In this document: positions 1 through 8,278 of the stretch, piece after piece
Position numbering within the stretch: the first letter of the stretch is position 1
Layout of the letters: every line of letters starts with the position of its first letter
DNA from: Chthoniobacterales bacterium
GTDB taxonomy: Bacteria > Verrucomicrobiota > Verrucomicrobiia > Chthoniobacterales > UBA10450
Assembly (NCBI GenBank): GCA_013821455.1
Contig: JACDGS010000018.1
Location: forward strand, 1-64,000
Direction: 5' to 3'
DNA: 64,000 nucleotides
Program-made: the position numbers and the translations under genes
The notes under the pieces: generated by a model
Database searches by the model: none
What the model was told of the DNA's origin: nothing
The model's input: only the letters and a program-made list of their open reading frames with translations

Positions 1-143
1 CGCGCCACCGGAAGAGGAAGCGTTCCCAAGACCAGACCCACCGCCAAACCCATCTCTCAAACCAATGACCTAAAACCAACCTGAATCCGCACGCCGCCCT
101 TGACTCCCTACATAGGGGTTAGGCCTTGGACGTGGCAAGATGC

Positions 144-503
144 TCAATGATGACCCAGTCTGCTCTGCTGCAAGTGACGCACGCATAGATAAAACGCAAG
201 TGCGAATACAACCGTCCAAGTGATGTGTGAGAGCATAAGCATCTGCAAGTAGGCTGCTCCCGGGCCGTCGGAATGAGTGAACTGCTTGAATGCAGCGAAG
301 GCGGAATAATGAAACGGCTTCATGAGCACTCCTCCGGGAGTCATGAACGCGGTGGCGAGTGCGTTCCCCACCGAACTACCAGACGCCTCCCAGACGATGC
401 TAGGCAAGCCGAGTACCGTGGACAGCACGATTCCGAAAAGGAACGCATCGAAGACCCGTAACCAGACGCGACGCATAGGCCTAACGAGAACAAGATCAGC
501 CAC
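144..503 (-). CDS. small hydrophobic hypothetical protein
   Basis: 119-aa ORF with several hydrophobic segments; no family recognised; N-terminus is encoded by a 32-bp repeat also present at ~922. Confidence 0.35.
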   Translation of the reverse strand: MADLVLVRPMRRVWLRVFDAFLFGIVLSTVLGLPSIVWEASGSSVGNALATAFMTPGGVLMKPFHYSAFAAFKQFTHSDGPGAAYLQMLMLSHITWTVVFALAFYLCVRHLQQSRLGHH

Positions 504-1247
504 CGCTCTCCACGGCGAGTCTTCGACTGGCGAGGGCGCGCGTCGCGGCGGGAAGAGAGGTTGGAGTCATGGGAAACTTGAGCGTACGCCGGCGAGTGGT
601 TGGCTGCATCGCATGGGTAGGCCTTTAACGTTGCTTGCGAGGCATGGTCTGCATCTGCAATAAGCATCTCGGACGCCGCGGTGATAGGCAAGCCAAATGA
701 CGATCTGCGAGAAGAAGATGATGATAAATGTGAATACGAAGCCCTCCCGCGGTGTCCAGCCCGGGCTAGAATTAGCGTACGAGATAAGTCACGCCGACGG
801 CATGGCCTCGAGACTGAGGAAGACGAGAAGAGCCTGCCACCCTAGAATGCGGAGAGACGCGCCGCGTTGACTCGGCGGCGCTGCCTTTGTCTTTGCTTTC
901 GCTTCGGAGCCGGATGTCGTAGGCCTAACGAGAACAAGATCAGCCACCGCTGGCCAGGTCGCGCGTGGCGGCGGCGAGCGAGAGCTGGTTAAGATCCAGA
1001 TTGTTCGGCAGCAGTTCGGGGTTGGATGCAAACAGGACAAGCTGACGCGAAGGCAGCAAGCTCAAGTGCAAAGTTGGGATTTCGCTATTGCCTAACAGGA
1101 CGCAGCGCGCGGAACATCCCGACTTCGAGCCGGACACCGGCTACAGAAGGCGAAGGCGGAACGGCGCGCCAAAAAGCAGAAGCTGATCTGAGTCTATGTT
1201 CTACCGCGCATCGGCGAGAGAGCCCTGATGTGGAATCGGGCACACTG

Positions 1248-1865
1248 CTACTTGGTGGGAACGGCCGGGACGGGGAGCGACTTTCTGGCGTATAAGCCCA
1301 TCGGATGAGCGGCCGGATCGAGCAGCAAACTAATAGCGCCAGTCCCATTGGGCAAATTAAACGGGAACCCGGGCGCGATTGTCGCCCCTAATTGTTTCGC
1401 CTTTGCGCAACTCGCCGGCACATCACTCACCTGAATGTAAACCACTCCATTGAATGGACTGATCTTGCCGTCAGCGACACGGATGGTCCCGATCCCCTTC
1501 CCGCCCGCGCTGATCTCCGCCGCCTGGTCGCTTCCCTGCACCGAAGCGAATGTCCAGCCGAAGAGCTTGCCGTAAAAATCCTTCGACTGCGCCAGGTTTG
1601 TCGTGGTGATATCGAACCAAGCAACGCGACCATCACCGACATCAGCCGGCATCGACTTATTTCCTTCCGCACGCGCTCGCTGACCCACCAAACTTAGCAC
1701 GCAGAACGATATGACGAGGACAACCCACAGGGTCACGGGAGAAGCGGTGATTTTTGTTAGTTTCATAGTGTGATGTTTTGTTTGTCTGTGACTTCTACGC
1801 CAAACCCGCCGAGACCTGCTTACAAATCTTGCGAACCAGATCAAAAAAACCGACACCAAAGCCAC
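1248..1865 (-). CDS. VOC (glyoxalase/bleomycin-resistance-like) family protein with N-terminal hydrophobic/signal segment
   Basis: 'GRVAWFDITTTNLAQSKDFYGKLFGWTF...GTGAISLLLDPAAHPMGLY' typical VOC pattern; start uncertain (likely internal Met). Confidence 0.8.
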   Translation of the reverse strand: MALVSVFLIWFARFVSRSRRVWRRSHRQTKHHTMKLTKITASPVTLWVVLVISFCVLSLVGQRARAEGNKSMPADVGDGRVAWFDITTTNLAQSKDFYGKLFGWTFASVQGSDQAAEISAGGKGIGTIRVADGKISPFNGVVYIQVSDVPASCAKAKQLGATIAPGFPFNLPNGTGAISLLLDPAAHPMGLYARKSLPVPAVPTK

Positions 1866-2093
1866 GGACTACGTTGCTCGCGTCAACCGCGCCGTGACCT
1901 TTGTGCTGCAGCATCTCGAGCAACCGTTGCCGCTCGAGGTCGTGACCCGCGCCGCGCACTTTTCGCCTTTTCATTTCCACGCATCTTTCGCTTGCTCGTG
2001 GGCGAATCGCTCAACCAATTCGTGAAGCGCGTTCGCCTTGAACGCGCGGTCGCTCTTATATCGCAGAAGAGTCGGCTCGAAACCGCAAGGTGA
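1852..2093 (+). pseudogene. AraC-family transcriptional regulator remnant (frameshifted/truncated)
   Basis: 'DYVARVNRAVTFVLQHLEQPLPLEVVTRAAHFSPFHFH' in one frame continues as 'RIFRLLVGESLNQFVKRVRLERAVALI' in another frame, consistent with a ~1-nt loss near 1979. Confidence 0.65.
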
Positions 2094-2175
2094 TCGCAGC
2101 CTGAATTTCCTGTCACGGTTAAGGCGCCGTCATTTTGCACGGCCTAAGATGACAAGGCGTGCGCGCCGGTTTTCG

Positions 2176-2943
2176 CTACGATATCCAATTAGGCGGGCGC
2201 TTTTCGAGGTAGGCGGCGATGCCTTCCTTGGCTTCGGAGGATTCGCGCGCCTCCAGGTGGTGACGTAACGCACAGTCGAGATCTTCTTTCACCGAGGTGG
2301 ACCAAAGCTCCTCGAGCAAACGCTTCGAGCTCGCGAGCGCGCCGGGTGCGTTTTGGAGGATCGCGCTGACAAGCTTCTCGACCTCGTTTTCGAGTTCGTT
2401 AGGCGCGACGACATGGTTGACGAGGCCGATCTCGCGCGCGCGATCGGCCGTGATGAGATCGCCGGTGAAAAGCAGCTCGCGCAGATCGCGCTCGCGCAGT
2501 TGGCGACGGAGAAATGTCATCACGAGCCCGGCGACGAGTCCGCGTTTCGCTTCCGGGTAACCGATCTTGGTCCGCGCGGCGGCGACGACGAAATCGCAGG
2601 CCGACATAATCCCGGCACCTCCCGCGACGGCCGCGCCGTGGACTTGCGCGATCGTGATCAGGCGCGTTTGGCTGAGGGCGAGAAGCATTTTCGCGATCGT
2701 CTCGGCGGAATGATGCGCCCGTTCAGTAATGGTCGTTTCATTGAGATCGAGGCCCGCGCAAAACGCCTTGCCCGCTCCGCGCAAGATAAGAACGCGCTGA
2801 CTGGATTCGCCGGCCGCGCGCTCGATCGCGTCGGTCAACTCAGTCATCAACTCGATCGTTAGGGCGTTGCGCCGCTCGGGTCGGTTGAGGGTGAGAATGG
2901 TCGTGCGATCCTTTGTTTCGACGAGAACGTTAGGCATGGCCAT
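2176..2943 (-). CDS. enoyl-CoA hydratase/isomerase family protein (possibly methylglutaconyl-CoA hydratase)
   Basis: Crotonase motifs 'TLNRPERRNALT', 'GAGKAFCAGLDLNE', 'GAAVAGGAGIMSACDFVVAAARTKIGYPEAKRGLV'; start may be 2937. Confidence 0.88.
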   Translation of the reverse strand: MAMPNVLVETKDRTTILTLNRPERRNALTIELMTELTDAIERAAGESSQRVLILRGAGKAFCAGLDLNETTITERAHHSAETIAKMLLALSQTRLITIAQVHGAAVAGGAGIMSACDFVVAAARTKIGYPEAKRGLVAGLVMTFLRRQLRERDLRELLFTGDLITADRAREIGLVNHVVAPNELENEVEKLVSAILQNAPGALASSKRLLEELWSTSVKEDLDCALRHHLEARESSEAKEGIAAYLEKRPPNWIS

Positions 2944-3826
2944 GATTCAACCCGCGTCCCAAAAAGAGCAACCTGTGAAGCTGATCGAATGTCCGCGCGA
3001 TGCCTGGCAAGGTTTGCCGGGGCAGATTCCGACGGAGCGCAAAGTGGAATATTTACGCGCGTTGATCGAGGCGGGTTTTCGTCATCTCGATGCGGCGAGT
3101 TTTGTCTCGCCGAAAGCCGTGCCGCAGATGGCGGATAGCGCAGCGGTGCTCGCGCAGCTCAAATTGCCTAACGATGCCGAAATCATCGGCATCGTAGTAA
3201 ATGAAACAGGGGCGGAGCGGGCGCTGGCGACAAATGTGGTGACAACATTGGGCTATCCATTTTCGATCTCGGAGACGTTCCTGCGGCGGAACCAGAATCA
3301 GTCGCCTAACGAAAACACCGAGATCCTGCGGCGGATCAAAGCGCGAGCGGAGACCGCCGGGCGCGAAATCGTGGTCTACATTTCGATGGCGTTCGGAAAT
3401 CCCTACGGAGATCCCTGGAGCGAGGAGCGCGTGACAGAAGCGGCGCGCGAAATAGCGTCGTTAGGCTTGGGCGCAATCTCGTTGGCCGACACGGCCGGCG
3501 TAGCCACGACCGAACAAATTCGAAGGGTCGTTAGGGCAGTTTCTAACCTCGGCGAGAGATGCGAGATCGGCGTGCATCTGCATGGACGGCGCGAGGAGGC
3601 CGCGCCGAAGGTGTTGGCGGCTTACGACGCTGGCTGTCGCCGTTTCGATTCAGCGCTGGGCGGGCTCGGAGGATGCCCCTTCGCGCAAGATGAGTTGGTG
3701 GGAAATATTCCAACCGAAGAAGTGCTGCGTGCGCTTGCGAGCCGCGGTGTCCCTCAGCCCGTTGCCATAGACTTGGAGAATGTCCTCAGGCTCAATCGCG
3801 AAATCAGCGCCGCGTTTGCGGCCTAA
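2942..3826 (+). CDS. hydroxymethylglutaryl-CoA lyase
   Basis: 'VKLIECPRDAWQGLP...FRHLDAASFVSPKAVPQMAD...GLGAISLADTAG...GVHLHGR...GGLGGCPFA'; stop codon lies inside GCCTAACGA. Confidence 0.88.
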   Translation: MIQPASQKEQPVKLIECPRDAWQGLPGQIPTERKVEYLRALIEAGFRHLDAASFVSPKAVPQMADSAAVLAQLKLPNDAEIIGIVVNETGAERALATNVVTTLGYPFSISETFLRRNQNQSPNENTEILRRIKARAETAGREIVVYISMAFGNPYGDPWSEERVTEAAREIASLGLGAISLADTAGVATTEQIRRVVRAVSNLGERCEIGVHLHGRREEAAPKVLAAYDAGCRRFDSALGGLGGCPFAQDELVGNIPTEEVLRALASRGVPQPVAIDLENVLRLNREISAAFAA

Positions 3827-3836
3827 CGAGAAGCGA

Positions 3837-5471
3837 TCAGACCTGCACCACGCCCATGTGAAATCGGGCTCTGGGCATTGGGCGGCTGACGTAGCCTAAC
3901 AATTTGATGAGCACGTCGCGGGTCTGATCTGGTTGGATGATGGCGTCCAGCCAGCCGCGCGCCGCGCCGTAACGGATGTCAGTTTGTTCCTGGTAAGTTT
4001 CTTTCACTTTGGCGCGGAGTTGCTCGAGCTCTTCGGCGCTCGCTTTTTGATCGCCGCGCTCGCGCGATTTCGCGAGGACGGAGAAGACGGTGTCGGACGC
4101 CTGCGCGGCGCCCATAACGGCGTAACGCGCGTTCGGCCACGCGAGAATGAAGCGCGGGTCGTAGGCCTTGCCGCAGAGCGCGTAGTTGCCCGCGCCGAAA
4201 GAGCCGCCGGTCACGATGGTGATTTTCGGGACGACGGAATTGCTGACCGCACTCACCAATTTTGCGCCGCTGCGGATGATGCCGCTTTGTTCCGCGTCGC
4301 GCCCGACCATGAAGCCGGTCACATCCTGCAAAAAAACGATCGGCAAACCAGTTTGGTTGCAATCCATGACGAAGCGCGCGGCTTTGTCGGCGCTGTCGGC
4401 GTAAATGACGCCGCCCATCTGGATGCCGGCGTTTTTGGTGCGCACCTGCTGCCGCTGATTAGCGACGATGCCTAACGAGTGCCCGCCGATTCGCGCGTAG
4501 GCGGTGACGAGGGTTTTGCCGTAGTCTGCCTTGTATTCATCGAGTGAACCGGCGTCGATGATCGAGGCGAGGAGATCGCGCACGTCGTACTGTTTTTGGC
4601 CTTCGAGGCTGATCAAATCGTAAACAGCCTCCGGACTTTTTTCCGGCCTAACGATTTTCTTTTTCGCACCGCTTTTTTTCGCCGCTTCCGCTTCGGGCAG
4701 ATGCGCGACTAACGAACGCAATTTTTGCAAACACGACTCGTCATCCTTCTCGTAAAAATCGACCGTGCCGCTGATCTCCGCATGCATTTGCGCGCCGCCA
4801 AGCTCTTCCGGATCGACGATCTCGCCGATGGCTGCTTTGACTAACGACGGACCGGCGAGATAGAGACCGCTGCCTTCGGTCATCAAAACTTTGTCGCAAA
4901 GGACCGGCAGGTATGCGCCGCCGGCGACGCAGTTGCCCATGATGGCGGCGAACTGCGGAATGCCCGCGGCGGAGATGACGGAGTTGTTGCGGAAGATGCG
5001 ACCGAAGTCGTCTTCATCGGGAAAAATTTCGTCCTGCATCGGGAGGAAAACGCCGGAGGAATCGACGAGATAAATAATCGGCAGCGCGCTCTCGAAAGCG
5101 ATGCGTTGCGCGCGAATGATCTTCTTCGCGGTCTGGGGAAAGAAGGCGCCGGCTTTCACCGTCGCGTCGTTCGCGATAATCATGCAGGGAATGCCGGCGA
5201 CGCGGCCGATGCCGACGACCGCACCAGCCGCGGGCACATTTCCCCACTGTTCGTACATTTTGTAGGCAGCCCAGAGACCGATCTCGAAAAAGCCGGAGTC
5301 TGGATCGAGTAGCTGCGCGATGCGTTCGCGGGCGGGAAGGCGGCCGCGTTTGCGCTGGCGTTCCTGGCCGATTTTCCCTCCGCCTTCGCGCAGGATTTCT
5401 TCTTCCGCGAGGATGGCGGCGCAGCGGGCGCGAAGTTCGTTAGGCGAAGAAGCGGCCGCGCGGGAAGTCAT
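3837..5471 (-). CDS. acyl-CoA carboxylase carboxyltransferase subunit (methylcrotonyl-/propionyl-CoA carboxylase beta)
   Basis: 'ARERIAQLLDPDSGFFEIGLWAAYKMYEQWGNVPAAGAVVGIGRV', 'GGSFGAGNYALCGKAYDPRFILAWPNARYAVMGAAQA'. Confidence 0.92.
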   Translation of the reverse strand: MTSRAAASSPNELRARCAAILAEEEILREGGGKIGQERQRKRGRLPARERIAQLLDPDSGFFEIGLWAAYKMYEQWGNVPAAGAVVGIGRVAGIPCMIIANDATVKAGAFFPQTAKKIIRAQRIAFESALPIIYLVDSSGVFLPMQDEIFPDEDDFGRIFRNNSVISAAGIPQFAAIMGNCVAGGAYLPVLCDKVLMTEGSGLYLAGPSLVKAAIGEIVDPEELGGAQMHAEISGTVDFYEKDDESCLQKLRSLVAHLPEAEAAKKSGAKKKIVRPEKSPEAVYDLISLEGQKQYDVRDLLASIIDAGSLDEYKADYGKTLVTAYARIGGHSLGIVANQRQQVRTKNAGIQMGGVIYADSADKAARFVMDCNQTGLPIVFLQDVTGFMVGRDAEQSGIIRSGAKLVSAVSNSVVPKITIVTGGSFGAGNYALCGKAYDPRFILAWPNARYAVMGAAQASDTVFSVLAKSRERGDQKASAEELEQLRAKVKETYQEQTDIRYGAARGWLDAIIQPDQTRDVLIKLLGYVSRPMPRARFHMGVVQV

Positions 5472-5547
5472 CGGCTGGATTTACTTCGGCGAAGCGAAAC
5501 GAGCAAGAGATGGCTGGACGAGATGTTATCGCCTAACGAATTCCCGT

Positions 5548-5850
5548 TTAATAAACGTCGTCTTCCGAACGGTAGCCGGAGTCGCCGCGAATCGAGCGCA
5601 ACCGTCGTTGCATCACACGCTCGGACTCCGGTCGATTAATTCGTTCCATCGCCATTTTTACCACGAGCGGGATGACGGCCAGCGTTCCCACCGAAACGAG
5701 TGCGATCGCTGTGACCTGGCGCACGGGACGCGTAAACCGTTCCGCCACAAACAAGCCAACGCCAAGACCGAAAGCTGTCCGCGACAGAGTCAACAATCCG
5801 TCCAAGGGCAGCGCTTCCGCTGTTTTTGGAATGGATATGGAAATTGACAT
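5548..5850 (-). CDS. small membrane hypothetical protein
   Basis: 100-aa ORF with two hydrophobic segments, fits between neighbouring genes. Confidence 0.5.
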   Translation of the reverse strand: MSISISIPKTAEALPLDGLLTLSRTAFGLGVGLFVAERFTRPVRQVTAIALVSVGTLAVIPLVVKMAMERINRPESERVMQRRLRSIRGDSGYRSEDDVY

Positions 5851-5930
5851 CGCCTAACCTTATACGTCTCACGGCCAAAAAAAGAAACGGGAATTCTCGC
5901 GCCTCTCAACTCGCTGCCGCTCCGTCCATC

Positions 5931-7004
5931 ATGATAAATTCCCTCTACGCGTTGATCCTGGCTGGCGGCAGCGGGGAGCGCTTCTGGCCGCTCAGCCGGC
6001 GCTCGAAACCGAAGCAGTTGCTCCGATTCGTTTCCGATAAAACGCTTCTTGAGGATACGATCGATCGTCTCGATGGACTCGTTCCGAAGGAGCACATCTT
6101 GATCCTAACGAACGTGGATCAGGAAGCCGCGGTGCGTGAGCTGCTGGCGGATTTTCCGGAAGAAAACATCGTGGCGGAACCGGCGAAGCGCGATACCGCG
6201 GCGGCGATCGCGCTCGCTGCGGGCTGGGTGGCGAAACGCGATCATCAGGCGACGATGCTGGTCTTGCCGGCCGATCACACGATCAAAGATCGCATGGCTT
6301 TTCAGGAGACGTTGCAGACGGCGGTGCGCGCGGCGGAAGAGACGGGCGCGATGGTCACGATCGGAGTGAAGCCGACTTGGGCGTGTCCCGGTTTCGGTTA
6401 CATCGAGCAAGGCGTGGCGGTGAGTTTGAAAGGCGCGGGCGCGAAGAATCCGCTCTTCCGCGTCGTTCGTTTTCGCGAAAAGCCAAACGCGGAATTGGCC
6501 GACAGCTTCGTGCGCGACGGAAACTTTCGCTGGAACGCGGGGATGTTCGTCTGGCCAGTGTCGACCGTCCTGAGCGAGTTCAATCGCCACGCACCGGAGC
6601 TGGCGAATTTCATCTCGCAATTGCGCGCGCCTAACAATTGGGATGCGACCTTGCGGGATCGCTTTCAGAACCTGCCGCGGATTTCGTTCGACTACGCGAT
6701 CATGGAGAAAGCCGATCGCGTGCTCATGGTCGAAGCGAGCTTCGATTGGGATGACGTCGGTGGCTGGCGCTCCCTCGCCGCTTATCTCGAGAAGGACGAA
6801 AAGAGCAACGCGGCCAACGGCGATGTGACGACTTTGAACGCGAGCAACAACATTGTTTTCAACGCGGGCTCGAGCAAAATCGCGCTCCTCGGCGTGCACA
6901 ATCTCATCATCGTGCAGACGGCCGATGCGCTGCTCGTTTGTCATCGCCACGATGCGGAGAACATCAAGAACCTGGTCGGCAAACTGCCGCCGGAATTGCA
7001 ATGA
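5931..7004 (+). CDS. manC: mannose-1-phosphate guanylyltransferase
   Basis: 'YALILAGGSGERFWPLSRRSKPKQLL', 'FRWNAGMFVWPVSTVLSEF', 'FDYAIMEKADRVLMVEASFDWDDVGGWRSLAAYL'; Met at 5931. Confidence 0.92.
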   Translation: MINSLYALILAGGSGERFWPLSRRSKPKQLLRFVSDKTLLEDTIDRLDGLVPKEHILILTNVDQEAAVRELLADFPEENIVAEPAKRDTAAAIALAAGWVAKRDHQATMLVLPADHTIKDRMAFQETLQTAVRAAEETGAMVTIGVKPTWACPGFGYIEQGVAVSLKGAGAKNPLFRVVRFREKPNAELADSFVRDGNFRWNAGMFVWPVSTVLSEFNRHAPELANFISQLRAPNNWDATLRDRFQNLPRISFDYAIMEKADRVLMVEASFDWDDVGGWRSLAAYLEKDEKSNAANGDVTTLNASNNIVFNAGSSKIALLGVHNLIIVQTADALLVCHRHDAENIKNLVGKLPPELQ

Positions 7005-7450
7005 AACGAGTGATGGGAATCGACTACGGGAGCGCGCGAATCGGCGTCGCGCTTTCGGACGAGTTGCAAATGCTGGCGCATCCCACGGAAACGATCGCAG
7101 TCGCTAAAACGCCCAATCCCGCCGCACGAATTGCCGCCATCGTGGCCGAACGAAACGTCGAGCGCATCGTCGTCGGCCTGCCGCGCCACATGAACGGCAG
7201 CGTGGGCGCTTCCGCGGAAGAAGCGCAGGCTTTCGCGCAAAAGCTCCGAGAATTAGTCACGTGCGAAGTCCGCACTTGGGACGAGCGGCTGTCCACAGTC
7301 GCGGCGCATCGCGCTTTGCAAGAGGCTGGGAAAACCAGCCGGCAAACGCGTGGGTATATCGATCAGGTGGCCGCCCAACTGCTCCTGCAAAGTTATCTCG
7401 ACAGCTTGCCGGGGAATCAAGCGCACCCCGGGAGCGATCCTTTTGCCTAA
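7001..7450 (+). CDS. ruvX: RuvX/YqgF-type Holliday junction resolvase-like protein
   Basis: 'MGIDYGSARIGVALSDELQMLAHPTETI', 'VVGLPRHMNGSVG', 'WDERLSTVAAHRAL'; ATGA overlap with manC; stop TAA lies inside GCCTAACGA. Confidence 0.9.
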   Translation: MKRVMGIDYGSARIGVALSDELQMLAHPTETIAVAKTPNPAARIAAIVAERNVERIVVGLPRHMNGSVGASAEEAQAFAQKLRELVTCEVRTWDERLSTVAAHRALQEAGKTSRQTRGYIDQVAAQLLLQSYLDSLPGNQAHPGSDPFA

Positions 7451-8234
7451 CGAGAACTCGCATCGCGGCGACAAACTCGCACCCGCGGAGAAAGCAAGGC
7501 GACTCAAACTTATCATCGCCTACGACGGGGCGACCTTCCGCGGGTGGCAGAGCCAGGCCAGCTCCGACACCATTCAAGATCGTCTCGAGAACGCGTTCGC
7601 CCGCGTAGCCGGAAGAAAAATTCGCGTCCACGGCGCTGGGCGGACGGACACCGGAGTGCATGCCCTGGGACAATGCGCACACGCGGACGTCTCCGCGACC
7701 AGACTCACTCCCGTCGTCTGGATGAATGCGCTGAATGCGTCGCTTCCGCCCCAAATTCGGATCGTCGCCTGCCGATTCGTGCCGATGAGTTTTCACGCTC
7801 GCTTTTCTGCCCGAGGAAAAATCTATCGTTACCGCATCGCGACCACGCCGACTTTTTTGCCGCTCGACGTCGATCGTGCGTGGCATGTTATCAGCCCACT
7901 CGATGATGATGCGTTGCGCGCTGCCGCCGCGCTGTTCATCGGCACTCATGATTTTGCCGGCTTCGCCGCGAACCGAGGTCAGGCGCCTGAGTCGACCACG
8001 CGAACGATTCGCTCCGTGCGCGTGCGTCGCACGGCGGGAATGACGGTCATCGAGTTCGATGGCGACGGCTTCCTCTACAAAATGGTGAGGCTGATGGTGG
8101 GAGCGATCATCTGCTGCGCTACCGGGAAAGAAACGATCGAGGTCGTGCAGCATCGACTACTCCGCGCCGACGGCAGTGGCGCTCGTCTTGTCGCTCCGGC
8201 AGGCGGATTAACGCTGGTCCGAGTTCGCTATTAG
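7443..8234 (+). CDS. truA: tRNA pseudouridine(38-40) synthase TruA
   Basis: 'LIIAYDGATFRGWQSQASSDTIQDRLENAF', 'GAGRTDTGVHALGQ'; start codon uncertain (TTG within the ruvX end). Confidence 0.92.
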   Translation: MPNENSHRGDKLAPAEKARRLKLIIAYDGATFRGWQSQASSDTIQDRLENAFARVAGRKIRVHGAGRTDTGVHALGQCAHADVSATRLTPVVWMNALNASLPPQIRIVACRFVPMSFHARFSARGKIYRYRIATTPTFLPLDVDRAWHVISPLDDDALRAAAALFIGTHDFAGFAANRGQAPESTTRTIRSVRVRRTAGMTVIEFDGDGFLYKMVRLMVGAIICCATGKETIEVVQHRLLRADGSGARLVAPAGGLTLVRVRY

Positions 8235-8278
8235 GAATGACGCGGCAAGGCTGAAATTTCTAGCTCCTATGGATAATT

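Noticed and set aside
4186-5312. Antisense ORFs across the carboxyltransferase gene (and similar long antisense ORFs over manC, secA, GH57, NDK, DUF1800)
   Set aside because: High-GC shadow ORFs opposite genes with clear family signatures; no recognisable domains in the antisense products.
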